Assembly: GCA_002730475.1 (NCBI GenBank)
Contig: PCAG01000005.1
Coordinates: 1-18,040, forward strand
Source: Spirochaetales bacterium
GTDB lineage: Bacteria > Desulfobacterota_D > UBA1144
Direction: 5' to 3'
DNA length: 18,040 nt
The notes under the pieces: generated by a model
Told to the model about the DNA's origin: nothing
Databases searched by the model: none
What the model saw: the letters and a program-made list of their open reading frames with translations, nothing else
Part shown: positions 1 through 6,968 of the stretch, in pieces
Layout of the letters: every line of letters begins with the position of its first letter
Position numbering within the stretch: the stretch's first letter is position 1
Translations under genes and position numbers: made by a program

Positions 1-82
1 ACACATCTTTGCTTCCATCTTCAGGTTCAATGAAACCAAAACGTTTTTGGGAGTTGAACCATTTTACTTTACCTTTAGGCAT
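1..82 (-). CDS. Cold-shock protein, CspA family (N-terminal part; runs off the left edge)
   Basis: The first 27 codons are visible and read [20 protein letters not shown], followed by EDGSKDV. This is the start of a cold-shock domain: the KWFN strand, then RNP1 with the FGFI core at residues 16-19, and the PEDG turn. Proteins of this family are about 65-70 residues, bind single-stranded RNA/DNA and melt RNA structure. A strong Shine-Dalgarno (AAGGAGGG, positions 97-90 on the minus strand) sits 7 bases before the ATG and fixes the start. The gene begins only 21 bases after the 3' end of tRNA-Glu on the same strand, with no room for a separate promoter and long leader, so it is probably co-transcribed with the two tRNAs. 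Whether it is the cold-inducible or a constitutive paralogue cannot be told. Confidence 0.93.
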   Translation of the reverse strand, partial: MPKGKVKWFNSQKRFGFIEPEDGSKDV

Positions 83-103
83 ATTTTTGCCCTCCTTATC
101 TTC

Positions 104-178
104 CGTCCCCAAGGGGATTTGAACCCCTGTTTTCGCCGTGAAAGGGCGGTGTCCTAGACCAAACTAGACGATGGGGAC
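104..178 (-). tRNA. tRNA-Glu (anticodon TTC)
   Basis: The minus strand folds as a 75-base tRNA without an encoded CCA. The acceptor stem is GTCCCCA paired with TGGGGAC, the anticodon stem-loop is CCGCCCTTTCACGGCG with anticodon TTC, and the T arm AGGGG-TTCAAAT-CCCCT is intact. The discriminator base is G, as usual for tRNA-Glu, and the sequence closely resembles the Escherichia coli tRNA-Glu as I recall it. It lies 3 bases after tRNA-Lys and 21 bases before the cold-shock gene, all on the same strand. Confidence 0.97.
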
Positions 179-181
179 TTG

Positions 182-255
182 TGAGCCGTGCAGGACTCGA
201 ACCTGCGACCCACTCCTTAAAAGGGAGTTGCTCTACCATGCTGAGCTAACGGCCC
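182..255 (-). tRNA. tRNA-Lys (anticodon TTT)
   Basis: The minus strand gives a 74-base cloverleaf. The acceptor GGGCCGT pairs with ACGGCTC with one G-T wobble. The D arm has GCTC/GAGC, the anticodon arm is ACTCC-CTTTTAA-GGAGT with anticodon TTT, and the T arm is GCAGG-TTCGAGT-CCTGC. The discriminator is A, and CCA is not encoded as part of a full 3' end. It is the first gene of the minus-strand unit, with a consensus promoter ending about 14 bases upstream. Confidence 0.97.
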
Positions 256-268
256 TTTACTGCTCTTG

Positions 269-296
269 AATATATCATGTAGTCGTTTATTGTCAA
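269..296 (-). promoter_or_regulatory. Sigma-70 type promoter of the tRNA-Lys/tRNA-Glu/cold-shock unit
   Basis: On the minus strand a perfect -35 box TTGACA (296-291) is followed by a 16-base spacer and a -10 box TATATT (274-269). The expected transcription start is near position 262, about 7 bases before tRNA-Lys. This is the best promoter match in the window, fitting a strongly expressed tRNA operon. It lies in the 63-base gap shared with the divergent MFS gene. Confidence 0.75.
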
Positions 297-318
297 AGCT
301 AGTTTAATATCTATTAAT

Positions 319-1461
319 ATGAAACGTTATAATTTTAACAAGAATTTTTTTCTTGCAACTTTCTCCAATTGCTTTTTCTTTGTAAATTTTTCATGTTTCT
401 TTTTACTTCCTTTGTTCCTGGATCAGACGGGTTATACAAAATCAGACATTGGCATAATAATGTCTACATTTGGTTTCTCCTCAATTCTATTGACTCCTTA
501 CACTTCTGTTCTAATAGACAAATACGGCAAAAAGACATTGTGTTTTATAGCATTAACTCTAATGATAGTGTCCTCGCTTGGCTTTATCTTTATCAGCCAT
601 TTTGCTTTAATTGTCTTGTTAAGGATTATTCAAGGAGCCGCTTTCTCGATTTTCTTTAATTCTTCCTCGGCTATTGCATCAAATAATCTGGATAACGATA
701 AAAAACAAATTGGACTTTCCTTTTTTAGCTCGTTTACGATTATATCGTACATCTTAGGCCCCTTCTTCTCGGAAAAAATAATAATTCAATTCGGATTTAC
801 AGAATTTTTTATCTATGCATCAATGTTTTCATTAATGTCATTGGTTTTAATCTGGTTTGTTCAAGAAAAAGATTCCGAAAAAGATTCGACCGTTAATTTT
901 TTAAGCTTTTTTAGAATTATACAAGAAGAAAAGATTTTTAATTGTTTATTTGCGAACTTTTTACTTGCTTCTGGTTTTGGGGTGGTAATGAATTTTTTAT
1001 CCTTGTTTCTAAAGAATAACAATTTAACGGTCGGTTACTTTTTTATTTCTTATAGTGTTGTCGTTTCTCTAGTAAGAATATTTTTTTCTGATAAATTTTC
1101 CTCACAGAATCTGTTTAACAAAATATTATTAATGCTCATACTCTTTGCCGGGACGTTGTTCTTTATACCTTATATAGATTCCAAAAGCGATATAATATTG
1201 TTCTCGGTTCTTTTTTCTTTGACTTATTCTCTTGTGTACCCCTTCTTGTCTTCTATTGTAGTTGCAGGCAAACCCCAATCGCTAACCGGGAGATTGTTTG
1301 GTGCACTTAATTCATCATTTAGCATTGGAGTAAATTTGATGACATTCTTCTATGGATTCATCGCAGAGCTTTGGGGGTTTGCTACAATGTTCCAAGTTGC
1401 TTCTGTTTTAATCCTTCTTGGCGTGGGATTTATATTTACGAAGGAGAGTAAGTCGATATAA
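319..1461 (+). CDS. Major facilitator superfamily transporter, substrate unknown
   Basis: A 380-residue, very hydrophobic protein with about 12 predicted membrane helices split by a charged central loop near residues 182-205, the usual 6+6 MFS plan. The loop between helices 2 and 3 has a motif-A-like segment, IDKYGKK (residues 66-72), and helix 4 begins RIIQGAAFS (102-110), typical of drug/sugar-type MFS carriers. The substrate cannot be read from the sequence; efflux is a guess based on the RxxQG motif. No Shine-Dalgarno precedes the ATG; a TTTAAT box (303-308) lies 10 bases upstream, so the mRNA may start almost at the ATG. The stop codon overlaps the rsmG start by one base (TAATG), so the two are probably co-translated. 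It is divergent from the tRNA unit. Confidence 0.88.
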   Translation: MKRYNFNKNFFLATFSNCFFFVNFSCFFLLPLFLDQTGYTKSDIGIIMSTFGFSSILLTPYTSVLIDKYGKKTLCFIALTLMIVSSLGFIFISHFALIVLLRIIQGAAFSIFFNSSSAIASNNLDNDKKQIGLSFFSSFTIISYILGPFFSEKIIIQFGFTEFFIYASMFSLMSLVLIWFVQEKDSEKDSTVNFLSFFRIIQEEKIFNCLFANFLLASGFGVVMNFLSLFLKNNNLTVGYFFISYSVVVSLVRIFFSDKFSSQNLFNKILLMLILFAGTLFFIPYIDSKSDIILFSVLFSLTYSLVYPFLSSIVVAGKPQSLTGRLFGALNSSFSIGVNLMTFFYGFIAELWGFATMFQVASVLILLGVGFIFTKESKSI

Positions 1462-2234
1462 TGCCTTCCGATTTTCAAAGGTTGATTATTAAAGAGTTCG
1501 AAAGAAACGAGCTTCTATATAGCGATTTTTTAGGTGAGACCTTAGAAGAATATGCGAAATTATTAGTATCCGAAAACAAAAAATACAACCTAACTAGAAT
1601 TACAACTCCTGAAGATATAATAAATAAACATTTTGTTGATTCGATATTAGGTTTTGAGAAATTTATAGAAAATGAATCATTAAAGAATAGTTTTCACATA
1701 ATGGATGTTGGATCGGGCGCTGGATTCCCCGGAATACCTTTGTTGTTATATGATCAAATTTGCAAAGATAATCAATTAATTAACAAAATAGACTTGCTAG
1801 ATTCTAATAGAAAGAAAACAGAATTTCTTCATTTGATAAAGCCAAAGATAGCAAGAAGAATAGGTAAAGATTTAATTGAAATTCACAATTCAAGACTTGA
1901 AAATTTGGCGCTAGGAACAGCCCCTCCAGACTTGTATATCAGTAGAGCAACAGGGAAAATTCGCGATGTTCTGAATTTTCTTGAGAAGTTCGTCAAAAAA
2001 AACTTTGATGATGTAATACCAAAAGATGGACAAATTTATCTCTTGTATTATGGAGGACCTGATTCTATAGTGTTGCCTGACAAAAAAGGTCGACCATTTG
2101 AGCTCAGTTGCAATGCTATCTGTAGACTCCATAGACAAGCCAGGAACGTATACAGGTACCAATTTTCATCAAGTAATTATTCAAGGAAGAATGTCTTGTA
2201 CGTGATAACCTCTGACCTCGTCATTGTAGACTAG
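1461..2234 (+). CDS. rsmG: 16S rRNA (guanine527-N7)-methyltransferase RsmG
   Basis: RsmG (GidB) uses S-adenosylmethionine to methylate G527 of 16S rRNA in the small-subunit decoding region; its loss gives low-level streptomycin resistance in several bacteria. Visible family marks are KYNLTRI (41-47), KHFVDS (56-61), the SAM-binding loop DVGSGAGFPGIPL (82-94), SNRKKTEFL (115-123) and the SRA signature (161-163). At 257 residues it is about 50 longer than the E. coli enzyme (about 207), with an extended middle and C-terminus. A Shine-Dalgarno-like AAGGAGAG lies at 1441-1448. Here rsmG follows an MFS gene rather than its common partner mnmG (gidA). The stop TAG lies in a CTAG shared with the convergent yicC stop. 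Confidence 0.93.
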   Translation: MPSDFQRLIIKEFERNELLYSDFLGETLEEYAKLLVSENKKYNLTRITTPEDIINKHFVDSILGFEKFIENESLKNSFHIMDVGSGAGFPGIPLLLYDQICKDNQLINKIDLLDSNRKKTEFLHLIKPKIARRIGKDLIEIHNSRLENLALGTAPPDLYISRATGKIRDVLNFLEKFVKKNFDDVIPKDGQIYLLYYGGPDSIVLPDKKGRPFELSCNAICRLHRQARNVYRYQFSSSNYSRKNVLYVITSDLVIVD

Positions 2235-3079
2235 TCAATATTAGCGGCAATTTCTCTTATTTGATTTAATACATTCTTAATCTTGATTGAACAATCGGAT
2301 ATTAACAAATCTTTACTTTTAGAGGATAAGGTATTAGTTTCTCTGTTTATTTCTTGCATATAAAAATCGATTATCAGCCCTTTAGGTTTTGTACTTTGTA
2401 AAATCTTCTTTAGTTTTTGTAAATGAGAATGTAATCTTAAAATTTCTTCTTCTATATCGATTCTTTCTATCATGTTGCCAATTTCTTTTTTAATGTACAC
2501 GGAATCATCATCGAAGTTCTTTAGTAATTCTTTTGTGTACTTACTTTTAATCTTGCGATTGGATTTTGCGGACTGGCTCTTAATTTTATTGCTTATTTTT
2601 AGAATATTATCGACTTTCTTTCTGATGTCTTTTATCATCTTAGAGCCTTCCTGGGTCTGATTTTTTACCAACTCTCTCATCCCTTTTTTGACAAGAGCAA
2701 TTTGATATTTTTGAATTACAGAAGACTTTTGTACATCGCGAAACTCTTTATCTGCTAATTGGTTCAATTCCGAAAGCGAGATGGAAGGATTCAGATTGTG
2801 TTTTTTAGCTATTTTTGAAAATTCAATCAAACGATTATCCACTCTTCTTTTCTTGAGAAATTCCTTTTCGGCGACCGTGCTGATTGAAATTCGGATTTTG
2901 CCCCGATTAAAATTCTGCCGCATTAGTTTTTTAATTCCTTCATGTAGCTTAAAATCGTTAGATGCGTCGTTGACTAAAATTTCTAAATTTTTACTATTTT
3001 CAGATTTTAGCTGTATGACAAAACTAATTAAACGTAACGATCCTGATACGGAGGAAAAACCCGTCATGCTTCTTGTCAT
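2231..3079 (-). CDS. yicC: YicC family endoribonuclease/adaptor protein
   Basis: A 282-residue YicC-type protein, close to the usual 287-295. The N-terminus is the family hallmark MTRSMTGF (1-8). The C-terminal domain carries RIDIEEEILRLHSH (206-219), then GLIIDFYMQEINRETNT (234-250) and the closing IREIAANI (274-281), matching the conserved DUF1732 block. E. coli YicC is reported as an endoribonuclease acting in small-RNA turnover; the same role is inferred here. The middle (about 110-200) is Lys/Gln-rich and helical. It is a single minus-strand gene between two plus-strand units, convergent with rsmG (4-base overlap) and divergent from dapB (55-base gap). An AGAGAG stretch about 6 bases before the ATG may serve as a weak ribosome site. 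In many bacteria yicC precedes gmk; that is not so here. Confidence 0.92.
   Translation of the reverse strand: MTRSMTGFSSVSGSLRLISFVIQLKSENSKNLEILVNDASNDFKLHEGIKKLMRQNFNRGKIRISISTVAEKEFLKKRRVDNRLIEFSKIAKKHNLNPSISLSELNQLADKEFRDVQKSSVIQKYQIALVKKGMRELVKNQTQEGSKMIKDIRKKVDNILKISNKIKSQSAKSNRKIKSKYTKELLKNFDDDSVYIKKEIGNMIERIDIEEEILRLHSHLQKLKKILQSTKPKGLIIDFYMQEINRETNTLSSKSKDLLISDCSIKIKNVLNQIREIAANID
2239..2258 (+). repeat. 20-base exact match to positions 6344-6363 (copy 1, in yicC)
   Basis: TATTAGCGGCAATTTCTCTT here encodes, on the minus strand, the last residues of YicC. The same 20 bases occur at 6344-6363 in secD, on the plus strand in a different protein context (SISGNF). The identity stops abruptly on both sides. 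Confidence 0.6.
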
Positions 3080-3097
3080 CTAATGCTCTCTAAACCT

Positions 3098-3125
3098 TTG
3101 CAATACAATTTAATACAAGTATTAT
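3098..3125 (+). promoter_or_regulatory. Predicted promoter of the dapB operon
   Basis: A TTGCAA box (3098-3103), a 16-base spacer and TATTAT (3120-3125) resemble a sigma-70 promoter. Transcription would start near 3132, only about 3 bases before the dapB ATG at 3135, leaving no room for a ribosome-binding site. The boxes match well, but A+T-rich DNA gives such matches often. Confidence 0.45.
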
Positions 3126-3134
3126 GCTTTATTT

Positions 3135-3890
3135 ATGGGTAAAAACAAAAGAACTGTACTGTTAAACGGAGCCTGTGGGAGAATGGGACAGGCAATTGCG
3201 AATGTTTGTAGAAGCAGTCCTGATTTTGAAATACGTTATGCGCTTGAACATCCTCAACATAGCAAAATAGGTACGAGTTTGTATTCTGGTAAGGATAAAA
3301 AAAAATATTCTTTAAAGAATATCTCAATAGAAAAGTCAATTGACAAATTTAAAGTGGATTTTGTGGTTGATTTTTCTACACCAAATTCAGCGCTAAAAAT
3401 TGCACACCAAGCTCACGATTTAAAAATACCGTTTGTAACTGGTACAACTGGTTTTACAAGTACACAGTTAAAAAAACTACAGGCCTTATCAAAAAAAATA
3501 CCAATTTTACAATCGTACAACATGAGCGTAGGAGTCAACATCGTTTTAAAAATTTTAAAAGAAAATATTTCGTATTTTAGAACAACAAACATGGAAATAT
3601 CCGAGACGCACCATAAAGGTAAAATTGATAGTCCAAGTGGAACTGCAAAATTAATCAAAAGTACAATTCTAGAAGCGGCTAATAGGAAATTTAAAATAAA
3701 TATAGATTCCAAAAGAGAAGGTGATGTCGTTGGAGAACACACGTTGGCTTCATATGGAAACAAAGAAAATATTTTTATTACTCACGAAGCTCTAGATAGA
3801 GAAATTTTTGCTAGTGGAGCATTGATTATGGGTAGGGAATTGTTGAAAAAACGAAAAGGGTTTTATTCAATCTTCGACTTGATACAATAA
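3135..3890 (+). CDS. dapB: 4-hydroxy-tetrahydrodipicolinate reductase DapB
   Basis: DapB reduces 4-hydroxy-tetrahydrodipicolinate with NAD(P)H in the diaminopimelate/lysine pathway, feeding peptidoglycan and lysine. The Rossmann loop is NGACGRMGQ (11-19), the GTTG motif is at 103-106, NMSVGVN at 129-135, and the catalytic/substrate segment has His159-His160, Lys163 and SPSGTA (166-171). These fall at the same positions as the E. coli catalytic His159 and Lys163. At 251 residues it is slightly short of the 265-275 norm. There is no Shine-Dalgarno upstream. It heads the plus-strand operon; tgt follows after 7 bases. No other lysine-pathway gene is in the window. Confidence 0.95.
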   Translation: MGKNKRTVLLNGACGRMGQAIANVCRSSPDFEIRYALEHPQHSKIGTSLYSGKDKKKYSLKNISIEKSIDKFKVDFVVDFSTPNSALKIAHQAHDLKIPFVTGTTGFTSTQLKKLQALSKKIPILQSYNMSVGVNIVLKILKENISYFRTTNMEISETHHKGKIDSPSGTAKLIKSTILEAANRKFKINIDSKREGDVVGEHTLASYGNKENIFITHEALDREIFASGALIMGRELLKKRKGFYSIFDLIQ

Positions 3891-3897
3891 AGTTGAC

Positions 3898-5007
3898 ATG
3901 TCTTTCATCGTTAAATATAAAGATTCAAATTCAAATGCAAGGGTGGGGACTCTTCGAACTTCGTCAGGAGAAATTAAAACCCCAGTATTTATGCCTGTTT
4001 GTACTGGCGGTGTACCAAAAGCTTTGCGCATAGATGCTCTTAGCTCCATAGGCTTTAATTTGATAGTAGTTAATGCCTACCATTTGTTCTTAAGGCCTGG
4101 CCATAAAGAGATAAAAGATTTTGGAGGATTACACTCTTTTTTAAATTGGAAGGATACAATCCTAACTGATAGCGGTGGTTTTCAGATTTTTAGCCTATCT
4201 TCTTCTGCAACGATTAAGGATGAAGGCGTATCTTTCAAATCATTTATTGATGGTTCAACTAATCTGATAACCCCAGAATTGTCAATTGAAATTCAAGAGT
4301 CTTTAGGCTCAGATCTTATGATGATATTAGACGACTGTCCGAAATCTGATTCTGAGTATTCAAGAATTCTTAGCTCGATTAAACGAACCCAACAATGGGC
4401 TCTGAGATCAAAAAAGGCCAAAAAGACAAAAAACCAATTATTTGGGATTGTTCAAGGTGGAATTTACAAAGACTTAAGAAAGCTTTCAATCAATCATATG
4501 CTTGATATCGATTTTGATGGCTATGCAATTGGTGGTCTTGGTTTAGGGGAAGGGCAAGATACCACTTATGAAATTACCGATTACGTTTGTTCCTTCTTGC
4601 CTACTAATAAACCGAGATACTCTATGGGGATAGGAAAGCCAGAAGACATAATTAATTCTGTTGAGAAAGGTGTTGATATATTTGATTGCGTTGTACCAAC
4701 TAGAAATGCAAGGAATGGTACCCTATATACCTCCAATGGTAAGATTAATATAAAAAATAGCATATATTCGATGTCAGATGAGCCTATCGATTCTGATTGT
4801 GATTGCTATATATGTAAAAATTATTCTATTGGATACATAAGGTACTTGTATATGTCAGGGGAAATTGCAGCTTTATCTCTTATGTCATCATCTAACCTTT
4901 ACTTTTATAAACAATTGATTGATTCTATTAGAAAATCTATTAAAGATGGTAGCTTCATGGATTTTAAGAAAACTTTCTTAGAGAGGTACAAAGATGAGGA
5001 AAACTAA
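3898..5007 (+). CDS. tgt: Queuine tRNA-ribosyltransferase (tRNA-guanine transglycosylase), zinc site altered
   Basis: Tgt swaps guanine 34 of GUN-anticodon tRNAs for preQ1, the key step to queuosine. The protein (369 residues) has LTDSGGFQIFSL around the catalytic Asp91, FGIVQGG, the AIGGLGLGEG loop, YSMGIGKPEDI, and the nucleophile segment FDCVVPTRNARNG with Asp263. The zinc motif CxCxxC is present (Cys301, Cys303, Cys306), but the fourth ligand, His in the family's HNL motif (His349 in Zymomonas mobilis, 26 residues after the last Cys), is Ser332 here (codon TCT at 4891-4893, SSSNL). All spacing matches, so this looks like a true substitution. The start lies 7 bases after dapB; yajC begins 14 bases before the tgt stop. 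The tgt-yajC-secD-secF order is widely conserved in bacteria. Confidence 0.95.
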   Translation: MSFIVKYKDSNSNARVGTLRTSSGEIKTPVFMPVCTGGVPKALRIDALSSIGFNLIVVNAYHLFLRPGHKEIKDFGGLHSFLNWKDTILTDSGGFQIFSLSSSATIKDEGVSFKSFIDGSTNLITPELSIEIQESLGSDLMMILDDCPKSDSEYSRILSSIKRTQQWALRSKKAKKTKNQLFGIVQGGIYKDLRKLSINHMLDIDFDGYAIGGLGLGEGQDTTYEITDYVCSFLPTNKPRYSMGIGKPEDIINSVEKGVDIFDCVVPTRNARNGTLYTSNGKINIKNSIYSMSDEPIDSDCDCYICKNYSIGYIRYLYMSGEIAALSLMSSSNLYFYKQLIDSIRKSIKDGSFMDFKKTFLERYKDEEN

Positions 5008-5368
5008 AAAATTATTTTTTACACTATGCGGGACAATATTTCTAATTACCTCGTGTGCACCGCCACCGTCAAATGGAGAAACATCCCTCCTTGGTTCAAT
5101 AGGCCCATTCTTACCTTTTGCCCTTATCATTCTTCTGTTCTATTTTCTTATTATTCGACCTCAAGGTAAACAGCGAAAAGAAAGAAACCTCATGCTAGGC
5201 TCTTTAAAAAAAGGAACCAACATTCTAACAAATGGGGGGGTTTTTGGAAAGATTATTGATGTACTTGATGATGATGTATTTTTAATAGAAGTTTCCAAAG
5301 GAGTTAATATAAAAATTAAAAAAGACTTCGTGAATTCGGTATCTGACGTCGATACCAAAAAGAAATAA
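4994..5368 (+). CDS. yajC: Sec translocase accessory subunit YajC, with lipoprotein-like N-terminus
   Basis: YajC is a small inner-membrane partner of SecD-SecF in the Sec holotranslocon. The family core is clear: a single helix PFALIILLFYFLIIRPQ (41-57), a basic stretch QGKQRKERN, then the KKGTNILTNGGVFGKI segment (72-87), the usual 'G-x-x-V-x-T-x-G-G' turn. Unlike most YajC proteins, it has a further N-terminal segment with basic residues, a hydrophobic stretch and LITSC (17-21), which looks like a type II signal peptide with lipid-modified Cys21, followed by Ala-Pro-Pro-Pro. At 124 residues it is a little over the usual 85-115. The ATG lies inside tgt (14-base overlap) behind GAGAGG in the tgt end, fitting coupled translation. 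secD follows after 13 bases. Confidence 0.92.
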   Translation: MRKTKKLFFTLCGTIFLITSCAPPPSNGETSLLGSIGPFLPFALIILLFYFLIIRPQGKQRKERNLMLGSLKKGTNILTNGGVFGKIIDVLDDDVFLIEVSKGVNIKIKKDFVNSVSDVDTKKK

Positions 5369-5381
5369 GAGTTAATTTAAT

Positions 5382-6968
5382 ATGAACCAATTAAGAATAT
5401 TTAGACTTCTGTCCCTAATCGTTTTCTTGCTGTCTCTTGTGTTCATGTATCCAACTTTTAATTCTAAGAATTTGCCGGACTGGTGGGAATTTGTTTTCCC
5501 GGCTAACAAGATCAATTTAGGTCTCGATTTACGAGGAGGTGTCTTTGTTGTTATGGGTCTGGATGAGACTATCTCTGAATCGATAATAACGAAAAAAGAA
5601 CAAGAAAGAATAACAAGTTCAATTATTAATAAAAAGATACTATTAAGAGATTCAAAAACAAAAAAGAATCAAATAACACTTAGCTTTTATGACGAGAAAA
5701 GCATGAAAGAATCCCACGGTTTCTTATCTGAGAATTCTTCTTATTTAATTACCGAATCGAACAATTCGATAACTATTCTATTGTCAGATGATTTTATATC
5801 CGCTACCAAGAAGAAACTTCTTTCGCAAGTAAAGGACATTTTATCCAACAGGATTGACCAATTCGGAGTTGTGGAATCCTCTGTTCAGCTTTCAGGGAGC
5901 GAAAAAATTGTTATACAAATACCAGGCGTAGATGCAAAAGACAGAGAGAGGATACTGAATATCGTATCTAAAACTGCCATGCTAGAATTCAAACCTGTAA
6001 TTGAAGAATCTGATTCCAAAGCATTATTGTATTCAAAATACAAGTCGAATTCGAATCAAAGTAATAATTTAGAGATATACCAAACTGCCGGCCCTTCAGA
6101 TAAAGCTGATAGATTTATCGTTACGGACAGAGCATCTCCACTAAAAGGATCTACAATTGTTGATGCGTATGTTGCGTACGATGAATTTAATAGGCCCTAT
6201 GTGGCTTTCACTCTTAATTCCGAAGGTACGAAGATTTTCTCCCAACTTACCAAAGACAACATAGGAAATCAGATTGCAATCATCCTTGATGGAAAAGTTA
6301 AATCCTCTCCTGTTGTGCGAGATCAAATATTTAGCAAGGGTAGTATTAGCGGCAATTTCTCTTTTGAGCAAGCACATGATCTGGCAATTATATTAAAGTC
6401 CGGATCACTACCTATCCCAATTTCCATATTGCAAGAAAAAACCATAGGGCCATCTCTGGGCTCTGACTCTATTAGTAAAGGTCAAACTTCAATGATTTTC
6501 GCATCAATCCTAATTTTTATTTTTATAATTTTATATTATAGAAAACTTGGTCTCGTATGCGATTTGGCGCTCGTATTTAATTTCATTTCGATTTTTGGTT
6601 TATTATCCTTATTCGGAGTAACGCTAACTTTCCCTGGGATTGCCGGGCTTGTCTTGACTTTAGGAATGGCGGTCGACGGAAATATAATTATTTACGAACG
6701 AATCAAAGAGGAACTCGCTAAAGGAAAAGAGAATATGGCGAGCATTGAAGTAGGGTTCGAAAAGTCTTTATCGACAATACTTGATGCAAACCTTACGACC
6801 TTAATTGCTTCTATTTGCATGTTTCTTTTGGGGGATGGTCCAATAAAGGGTTTTGCGGTAACTCTTTCAATAGGAATATTTTCAACTATATTCTCCAATA
6901 TCGTATTCACTAGGGTTCTAACAAGATACTTAATCAATCCCGCAGTCCTCTCGGGAGACAACAAATGA
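5382..6968 (+). CDS. secD: Protein translocase subunit SecD
   Basis: SecD forms with SecF an RND-like, ion-gradient-driven complex that pulls preproteins out of SecYEG on the periplasmic side. At 528 residues it is shorter than E. coli SecD (615). The first helix (about 8-25) is followed by LGLDLRGG (46-53), the periplasmic P1 region with DQFGVVESSVQLSGSEKIVI and IPGV, the QISGNF-like GSISGNFSFEQA, and then five further helices. The helix-4 motif is GMAVDGNIIIYERIKEE (from 428), with Asp432 as the conserved charged residue; Gly433 replaces the common Ala. The stop overlaps the secF start by 4 bases (ATGA), so translation is coupled. Positions 6344-6363 match a 20-base stretch at the end of yicC. 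Confidence 0.96.
   Translation: MNQLRIFRLLSLIVFLLSLVFMYPTFNSKNLPDWWEFVFPANKINLGLDLRGGVFVVMGLDETISESIITKKEQERITSSIINKKILLRDSKTKKNQITLSFYDEKSMKESHGFLSENSSYLITESNNSITILLSDDFISATKKKLLSQVKDILSNRIDQFGVVESSVQLSGSEKIVIQIPGVDAKDRERILNIVSKTAMLEFKPVIEESDSKALLYSKYKSNSNQSNNLEIYQTAGPSDKADRFIVTDRASPLKGSTIVDAYVAYDEFNRPYVAFTLNSEGTKIFSQLTKDNIGNQIAIILDGKVKSSPVVRDQIFSKGSISGNFSFEQAHDLAIILKSGSLPIPISILQEKTIGPSLGSDSISKGQTSMIFASILIFIFIILYYRKLGLVCDLALVFNFISIFGLLSLFGVTLTFPGIAGLVLTLGMAVDGNIIIYERIKEELAKGKENMASIEVGFEKSLSTILDANLTTLIASICMFLLGDGPIKGFAVTLSIGIFSTIFSNIVFTRVLTRYLINPAVLSGDNK
6344..6363 (+). repeat. 20-base exact match to positions 2239-2258 (copy 2, in secD)
   Basis: The second copy encodes part of the conserved SISGNFS segment of SecD. 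As both copies code for conserved protein ends, shared ancestry is doubtful and coincidence is the simpler view. Confidence 0.6.

Noticed and set aside
256..318. A TTGTCA/TATTAA promoter (290-317) for the plus-strand MFS gene
   Set aside because: The -10 box would end one base before the ATG, so transcription would start inside the gene; the TTTAAT box upstream fits better.
2781..3083. A 100-codon plus-strand open frame opposite the start of yicC
   Set aside because: It lies wholly antisense to a well-supported YicC domain, resembles no family, and has no ribosome site; it is a shadow frame.
3413..3763. A 116-codon minus-strand open frame inside dapB
   Set aside because: It is antisense to conserved DapB motifs and has no start signals or family likeness.
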